Source: Halobacillus massiliensis
GTDB lineage: Bacteria > Bacillota > Bacilli > Bacillales > Halobacillaceae
Direction of reading: 5' to 3'
DNA length: 64,000 nt
Assembly: GCF_900166625.1 (NCBI RefSeq)
Contig: NZ_LT800499.1
Span: 4,002,541 to 4,066,540 of the forward strand
In this document: positions 60,165 to 64,000 of the stretch, one piece after another
How positions within the stretch are numbered: the stretch's first letter is position 1
How the letters are laid out: every line of letters begins with the position of its first letter
Position numbers and translations under genes: made by a program
The notes under the pieces: generated by a model
The model's input: the letters and a program-made list of their open reading frames with translations, nothing else
The model's database searches: none
Told to the model about the DNA's origin: nothing

Positions 60165-60644
60165 ATGTTTACCCTTAGTGATATACCTATGTTTTTTGTG
60201 AATTTTTTCATAATTTTACCAATGGTCACCCTAATCCATGAGGCTGGGCATGTGTTGACTGCACGAATGTTCGGAGGGAAAATCAAATTTTGCATAGGAA
60301 CCGGTGAGACACTCTTTAATGTTGGTCCACTAGAAGTGAAAAAGAAATACTTTATGGAGGGGTGGTGCCAGTATGAATCCTTAACATACAACAAAACGTG
60401 GACTCATGTTTGCATCTATTTAGCAGGTAGTGGTTTTAATTTAATCGTTATCCTCATGTTGAATTACCTAATATCCTCTAAATTCTTGCCTCCTACATTG
60501 TTTTTTTACCAATTCGCCTATTTCTCCATATACTTTATATTCTTTTCTTTGTTTCCTTATAGAAATGACGATGGAAAGCCAAGTGACGGAATGGCTGTCT
60601 ATGATGTGCTTCGATATGGAAAGGCAAAAGATCCTATTGACTAG
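60165..60644 (+). CDS. Peptidase M50-like membrane metalloprotease homologue
   Basis: 159 residues, three or four membrane helices. The zinc motif HExxH occurs in MVTLIHEAGHVLTARMFGG, and the second acidic region LFPYRNDDGKPSDGM replaces the usual NLLPxxPLDG with an Asp that could complete the site. It is about half the size of site-2 proteases and has no PDZ domain. AGGAAGGAGG gives a very strong start. Perhaps a small stand-alone intramembrane protease or an inactive homologue. Found in an AT-rich patch of uncertain genes. Confidence 0.75.
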   Translation: MFTLSDIPMFFVNFFIILPMVTLIHEAGHVLTARMFGGKIKFCIGTGETLFNVGPLEVKKKYFMEGWCQYESLTYNKTWTHVCIYLAGSGFNLIVILMLNYLISSKFLPPTLFFYQFAYFSIYFIFFSLFPYRNDDGKPSDGMAVYDVLRYGKAKDPID

Positions 60645-60650
60645 AAAGGC

Positions 60651-60680
60651 ACCTGAGAGTGGAATATTTTGCTCTCAGGT
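60651..60680 (+). terminator. Hairpin after the M50-like gene
   Basis: ACCTGAGAG and CTCTCAGGT form a 9 bp stem with a 12 nt loop right after the stop codon; T run is missing. A second, imperfect stem at about 60714-60740 (AGGATTGCT/AGCAACCCT) may end the convergent gene. Confidence 0.55.
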
Positions 60681-60764
60681 ACAACATCTTACAAAAAAGT
60701 AAACACATTAAAGAAAGGATTGCTAAGCAACCCTTTCCTTATTATGCTGTATCATGTCACTCTC

Positions 60765-61205
60765 TTACCTTAGGTTAAACATACCCTTCCCATTTTCCAA
60801 ATCAATTGGCAATGAGGAATGTTCATGTTTAATCAACCAGGTGTTGTCTACTTTTTTCAAGCCAAATGTAAAACGATTTGTCGTTTGACGAAGTTTCTCT
60901 TCCGATTCTTCAGGGTAAGCCGTGTAAGTAACCGCACAATGAACGAAAGCGATGTTCGCAAGTTCTTCAATAACTACATCATTAAAATCTACTTTAAGAA
61001 TATTTCCTTCTTCTTTTAAACCATTAAACCATTCCACTACATTTACCTGCCATGATTCCTTACCATTACATTCCCAGTTTTCCCAACAATCATAAATATG
61101 AATGTCAGACGTATAGGCAGACAAAAGTTTTTCTACATTTCGCTCGTTCACCGCATTTTTGTACGTATCAAGTAATTCTTGAACAGAACCCCTTCCATTA
61201 GCCAT
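60765..61205 (-). CDS. SnoaL-like (NTF2 superfamily) protein
   Basis: 146 residues. The NTF2 fold is seen as LLDTYKNAVNERNVEKLLSAY, YTSDIHIYDCWENWECNGKES, FVHCAVTYTAYPEES and TNRFTFGLKKVDNTWLIKHEHSS. Such proteins are small cytosolic enzymes, isomerases or ligand binders. Trp/Cys-rich CWENWEC is unusual. Its ATG has no clear AGGAG, only GAGAGA. Single gene between two terminators. Confidence 0.75.
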   Translation of the reverse strand: MANGRGSVQELLDTYKNAVNERNVEKLLSAYTSDIHIYDCWENWECNGKESWQVNVVEWFNGLKEEGNILKVDFNDVVIEELANIAFVHCAVTYTAYPEESEEKLRQTTNRFTFGLKKVDNTWLIKHEHSSLPIDLENGKGMFNLR

Positions 61206-61384
61206 ACCATTCTCTCCTCTACAATGAGAAATTAATAAAAAGAAGACTGCTTCATTTACTCAAAAATTCTTCCATAAGAACCAGCTGAAGCTGAAAATTT
61301 GGTTTGTCATTTTTGTATTCTCCGTATATTGCTTTATTCCTTCAAAAAAATGCAAAGAAGACCCAACCGTGAAAAGTTGTAATT

Positions 61385-61404
61385 TTATGGTAATATGACC
61401 ATAA
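61385..61404. promoter_or_regulatory. Candidate operator upstream of the 61469 gene
   Basis: TTATGGT (61385-61391) and ACCATAA (61398-61404) are perfect inverted copies 6 bp apart, 65 bp before the GTG. A typical spacing for a dimeric HTH regulator; no regulator gene is adjacent. Confidence 0.35.
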
Positions 61405-61468
61405 GGTTTTTACGGACCGTGTTAGTTTTAATGAATTACTCATCGGTTTTTTATGAGGGGGGAAATAT

Positions 61469-62071
61469 GTGATAAGAAGATTATTTAATCTCAATACGTT
61501 ATATATCCTCATTGCCATAATCGCAATAGGTCTCCTGCTGATACCGAGAATAATCGAAAGCAGCCATCTACAATCTAAAGGTATCAGCTACATATCTAGT
61601 AACATAGAGGATTATTATCATACGGTTTTTCCTCAGGAAGGAAAAGTAACTATAGAAATTGATTTAAGTGATTTAGAGAGTAACGAAGGAAAAGTGCTTT
61701 TTGAGGATAGTGAAACCAAAATTTATATAACGAAAGTAACGCATGACGATTCAGAGTATAATGTAACTTTCAGATCGAGTGGAAGTTATGACGCGGGCGG
61801 GGCGACATTAGTTTCTGGATTGGAACACGAACGTAATAATAATGGTTTAACTAGTCATTTCAAAGCGAAGGCCGAAGCAGTGTATAAAGGCGAAAACTAT
61901 GAATTATCTCCTTCTGGCTCTTCTGGGTTACATTACCGCGATGGGGACCGATTTGGGTTTTATTTATTGCCTCCAAACCAAATGAAAAATATTGATTTAA
62001 TAGAAGAATCTATCATAGAGGTTACTATTACTAATTTACAAGTGAATTTATGGGTGAAGAAGCCAAAATAA
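61469..62071 (+). CDS. Membrane-anchored extracytoplasmic protein of unknown function
   Basis: 200 residues, GTG start after GAGGGGGG. One N-terminal membrane anchor (LYILIAIIAIGLLLIPRIIE), then an extracytoplasmic beta-rich domain: GKVTIEIDLSDLESNEGKV, YITKVTHDDSEYNVTFRSS, GSYDAGGATLVSGLEHERN and a C-terminal VEVTITNLQVNLWVKKPK-like strand. No cysteine and no known family. Inverted-repeat operator candidate upstream. Probably a cell-surface protein. Confidence 0.65.
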   Translation: MIRRLFNLNTLYILIAIIAIGLLLIPRIIESSHLQSKGISYISSNIEDYYHTVFPQEGKVTIEIDLSDLESNEGKVLFEDSETKIYITKVTHDDSEYNVTFRSSGSYDAGGATLVSGLEHERNNNGLTSHFKAKAEAVYKGENYELSPSGSSGLHYRDGDRFGFYLLPPNQMKNIDLIEESIIEVTITNLQVNLWVKKPK

Positions 62072-62200
62072 AATAATGAACAGAACTTTTCATTTCTTTA
62101 AATGACCTTCAAAATCATGAAACCTATCCCTGTCTTATGCTACGTTTACTCTCCTCCATGGAAAGGGTACATTTTAATATTAAATTCAGGAGGATCTGCT

Positions 62201-63154
62201 ATGAAAAAACTCAGCCACGAATACTTGGAAGAAGCAATAGAAGACAGCAAACCTTATGCTGCAAATGGGGAAATAAAGCCAGGTATACCCGGACTGGATG
62301 AAACGATGAGAGATATGCTGGGTGTTACGATTATTACGACAGACTCTGAAATATATAAATCTGGTGAATGGGATACTCCGATTCCAATGCAAAGTACCTC
62401 AAAAATAATAGGACTCATGCTTGCATTAAGGGACTTTGGGAAAGAGAGGGTCTTCCAAACGGTAGGAATGGAGCCGATGGGAGATTTCTTTAACTCAATT
62501 TCATCACTGGAATCACCAGCAAACCAAAAACCGTTTAACCCTATGGTAAACGCTGGAGCAATTTCTGTCGCCTCTCTTATTAAGGGACAGACGGTCGAAA
62601 ATCGATTTAATCGTTATCTTAGCTTTTTAAGAGACATTACAGAAAACAATGAACTCGAAATGGATCAAGAGGTTTATGAAGCGGAAAAGAAAAACGGGGC
62701 TCGTAACCGGTCACTGGCTTATTTTCTGCAGAGTACCGGCACCCTTGTAACAAATGTAGAAGAAGCTCTGGATCTTTATTTTAGAATGAATTCGATATCT
62801 ATGAACAGTATGGATTTTGCGAGGGTGGGACTATTTTTAGCACGAGGTGGATATGATCCGGATGGAAATAAGCTTATCCCAGACCATCATCTGCGCACTG
62901 TAAAAGCCATCATGATGACGTCCGGCATGTACAATGCGTCAGGTCACTATGCTGTAGAAGTCGGTTTTCCTTGTAAAAGCGGGGTTTCAGGAAGTATTAT
63001 CTGCTCTGTTCCCGGAGTGATGGGGATGGGCGTAGTATCACCACCCATCGACAGTAAAGGCAACAGTACGGCCGGCGGGGCACTAATTAAAAAACTTTCT
63101 CAAGATTTACAATTAAACATGTTTGGCATTGAAAATATTAAGGATGTCGATTAA
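62201..63154 (+). CDS. glsA: Glutaminase A
   Basis: 317 residues from ATG 62201, 5 nt after AGGAGGATC; the open frame to 62102 is not used. It hydrolyses glutamine to glutamate and ammonia, using a serine-dependent beta-lactamase-like fold. Ser-x-x-Lys is in PMQSTSKIIGLMLALRD; further motifs are PFNPMVNAGAISVASLI, LAYFLQSTGTLVTNVEEAL and CSVPGVMGMGVVSPPIDSKGNSTAGGAL. Length normal (Bacillus YlaM/YbgJ about 309-327). The next gene starts on the base after its stop. Confidence 0.96.
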   Translation: MKKLSHEYLEEAIEDSKPYAANGEIKPGIPGLDETMRDMLGVTIITTDSEIYKSGEWDTPIPMQSTSKIIGLMLALRDFGKERVFQTVGMEPMGDFFNSISSLESPANQKPFNPMVNAGAISVASLIKGQTVENRFNRYLSFLRDITENNELEMDQEVYEAEKKNGARNRSLAYFLQSTGTLVTNVEEALDLYFRMNSISMNSMDFARVGLFLARGGYDPDGNKLIPDHHLRTVKAIMMTSGMYNASGHYAVEVGFPCKSGVSGSIICSVPGVMGMGVVSPPIDSKGNSTAGGALIKKLSQDLQLNMFGIENIKDVD

Positions 63155-63601
63155 ATGGGATTTGACTACTCTATTGATTTTGAGAAGATTGATTTCAGGA
63201 AGCAGCCCGAGCTCTATCGTGTCGGCCGCGGAGAGCAGGGAGTTCTTCTAGTAGAACCTTATAAAAGCGAAATTCTTCCCCATTGGAGATTTAAAACTCC
63301 TGCGATTGCAAAAGAATCTGCGGAAAAAATTTATCAGATATACCTCACTTACAAGGAAGATGGAGACTTTATCGGCATGGATATGGCAAGAAAGTTTTTA
63401 CAAATGGGATATACACGTTCCCGCCGTTATGCAAATTATAAAGGCGGAAAGAAGTATGATAACGATGGAGAAATCAACGAGCGCGAAATTGATGAAGAAA
63501 AAGCGAGGTCGGCAGAAATTTTTGAAAAGAAATGGATTGTCGTTCGTGAAGATGAAGATTATTTAGCATTAAAAAAGGCACATCAAAAAAACTACGGGTA
63601 G
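63155..63601 (+). CDS. DUF4385 protein
   Basis: 148 residues. FDYSIDFEKIDFRKQPELYR, GRGEQGVLLVEPYKSEILPHW, GDFIGMDMARKFLQMGYTRSRRYANYKGGKKYD match the DUF4385 family of small soluble proteins of unknown function. Its ATG touches the glsA stop, so the two are co-translated (AAGGATG in the end of glsA). Ends before a terminator. Confidence 0.85.
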   Translation: MGFDYSIDFEKIDFRKQPELYRVGRGEQGVLLVEPYKSEILPHWRFKTPAIAKESAEKIYQIYLTYKEDGDFIGMDMARKFLQMGYTRSRRYANYKGGKKYDNDGEINEREIDEEKARSAEIFEKKWIVVREDEDYLALKKAHQKNYG

Positions 63602-63654
63602 TTCGAGAAGACTAAGCTTCTCCTCTGTCATTCTCCTCCCGTCTAAAATTAATT

Positions 63655-63683
63655 TAAGCTTGCAGATATTTTCTGCAAGCTTA
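63655..63683. terminator. Bidirectional terminator between glsA operon and yumC-like gene
   Basis: TAAGCTTGCAGA (63655-63666) pairs with TCTGCAAGCTTA (63672-63683), 5 nt loop. The gap holds also a weaker stem near 63604-63621. Confidence 0.75.
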
Positions 63684-63685
63684 CA

Positions 63686-64000
63686 TCATTTGGAGTGCTT
63701 ATAAATAACTGTACTGTAAACCTGAGATTTCGCTTTCGGGTCTACATACATTTTCGCTGAATTAACAGCAGTCATAGCTTCCGTAAATCCTGAAGCGATC
63801 AACATCGTTTTATGAGGGTAAATCGCTGCATCCCCTGCAGCAAATACTCCTTCAATGTTTGTCCCCATGTTCATATCTACAGGAATTCGTCCTTTTTCGG
63901 TATCTAGTCCCCATTCCTGATAATAGCTTTTTTCTATTTTCAACCCTTCGTACACTAAGACATGTTCTGCCGGCAAACGATTTCCGTTTTCCAAAGTTAC
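63686..64000 (-). CDS. Ferredoxin/flavodoxin-NADP reductase (YumC-like), C-terminal part
   Basis: The last 104 residues are visible; the 5' end lies outside the window. VFAAGDAAIYPHKTMLIASG is the FAD contact of the thioredoxin-reductase-like flavoprotein class, and TEKGRIPVDMNMGTNIEG precedes it. The tail YSTVIYKHSK and the absence of the TrxR CxxC in this part suit Bacillus YumC (ferredoxin-NADP reductase 2). Stop codon TGA just right of the terminator. Confidence 0.8.
   Translation of the reverse strand, partial: VTLENGNRLPAEHVLVYEGLKIEKSYYQEWGLDTEKGRIPVDMNMGTNIEGVFAAGDAAIYPHKTMLIASGFTEAMTAVNSAKMYVDPKAKSQVYSTVIYKHSK

Overview
The window looks like a chromosomal segment of a low-to-moderate GC Firmicute of the family Bacillaceae, probably a halophilic or halotolerant genus close to Halobacillus. 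The reasons are strong AGGAGG-type ribosome binding sites, GTG/TTG starts, sigma-A promoters, an S-box and a PerR-type catalase promoter, and clear relatives of Bacillus genes (YtvA, YpuA, YthAB, NadBCA-NifS, Sco, BrxA, CvfC-like, YumC). A staphyloxanthin-type carotenoid oxidase (CrtP/CrtNb-like) fits a pigmented marine or saline relative. Genus-level placement is inference. No rRNA, tRNA, CRISPR array, prophage or intact transposase was seen.

Layout. 0-6 kb: edge of a cystine/dicarboxylate symporter, two SAM methyltransferases, then a class I ribonucleotide reductase operon behind two NrdR-like boxes and a cobalamin riboswitch with its own terminator. 6.6-13.5 kb: de novo NAD synthesis (nadB-nadC-nadA) divergent from nifS, an ECF sigma factor with a membrane-anchored partner, and a uracil-DNA glycosylase. 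13.5-24 kb: a Ca2+/Na+ exchanger, a carotenoid oxidase, two small membrane proteins, a divergent acetyl-CoA synthetase paralogue, and two sulfur amino acid PLP enzymes (one fused to a CoA-binding domain and S-box controlled). 24-41 kb: hydrolase, Sco lipoprotein, a second ECF sigma factor, an XRE-TPR regulator, stress and metabolic genes, the YtvA blue-light receptor, and two LysR/transporter divergons. 41-58.7 kb: FMN reductase, a MurE-like ligase, DinB, catalase, FNT channel, ABC transporter, CvfC-like/BrxA, a secreted glycoamylase-domain protein with a cre site, a methyltransferase, cytochrome bd (YthAB) and an RsgA paralogue. 58.9-62.1 kb: an AT-richer accessory stretch of poorly characterised genes. 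62.2-64 kb: glutaminase, a DUF4385 protein and the edge of a YumC-like ferredoxin-NADP reductase.

The most distinctive feature is a family of structured intergenic repeats in five clusters (about 5.9-6.6, 16.9-17.4, 23.6-24.2, 31.8-32.6 and 53.6-54.1 kb). Two module types (A, with tip GAGCTAGCTC; B, usually with tip GGGCTAAAAGCCC) are each about 165 bp. Each is bounded by inverted ends resembling GTTCCGTTTAC...GTAAACGGAAC and can fold into a long branched hairpin. In every cluster an A and a B module are joined through the same ~50 bp spacer, in either orientation, so the real unit appears to be an A-spacer-B composite of about 385 bp with extra or decayed modules around it. No transposase lies nearby.

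The genes otherwise form short operons closed by strong, often bidirectional terminators. Themes are redox and oxidative stress (class I RNR, catalase, BrxA, Sco, cytochrome bd, FMN reductase), cofactor and sulfur metabolism (NAD, cysteine desulfurase, methionine), and extracytoplasmic signalling (two ECF sigma factors).
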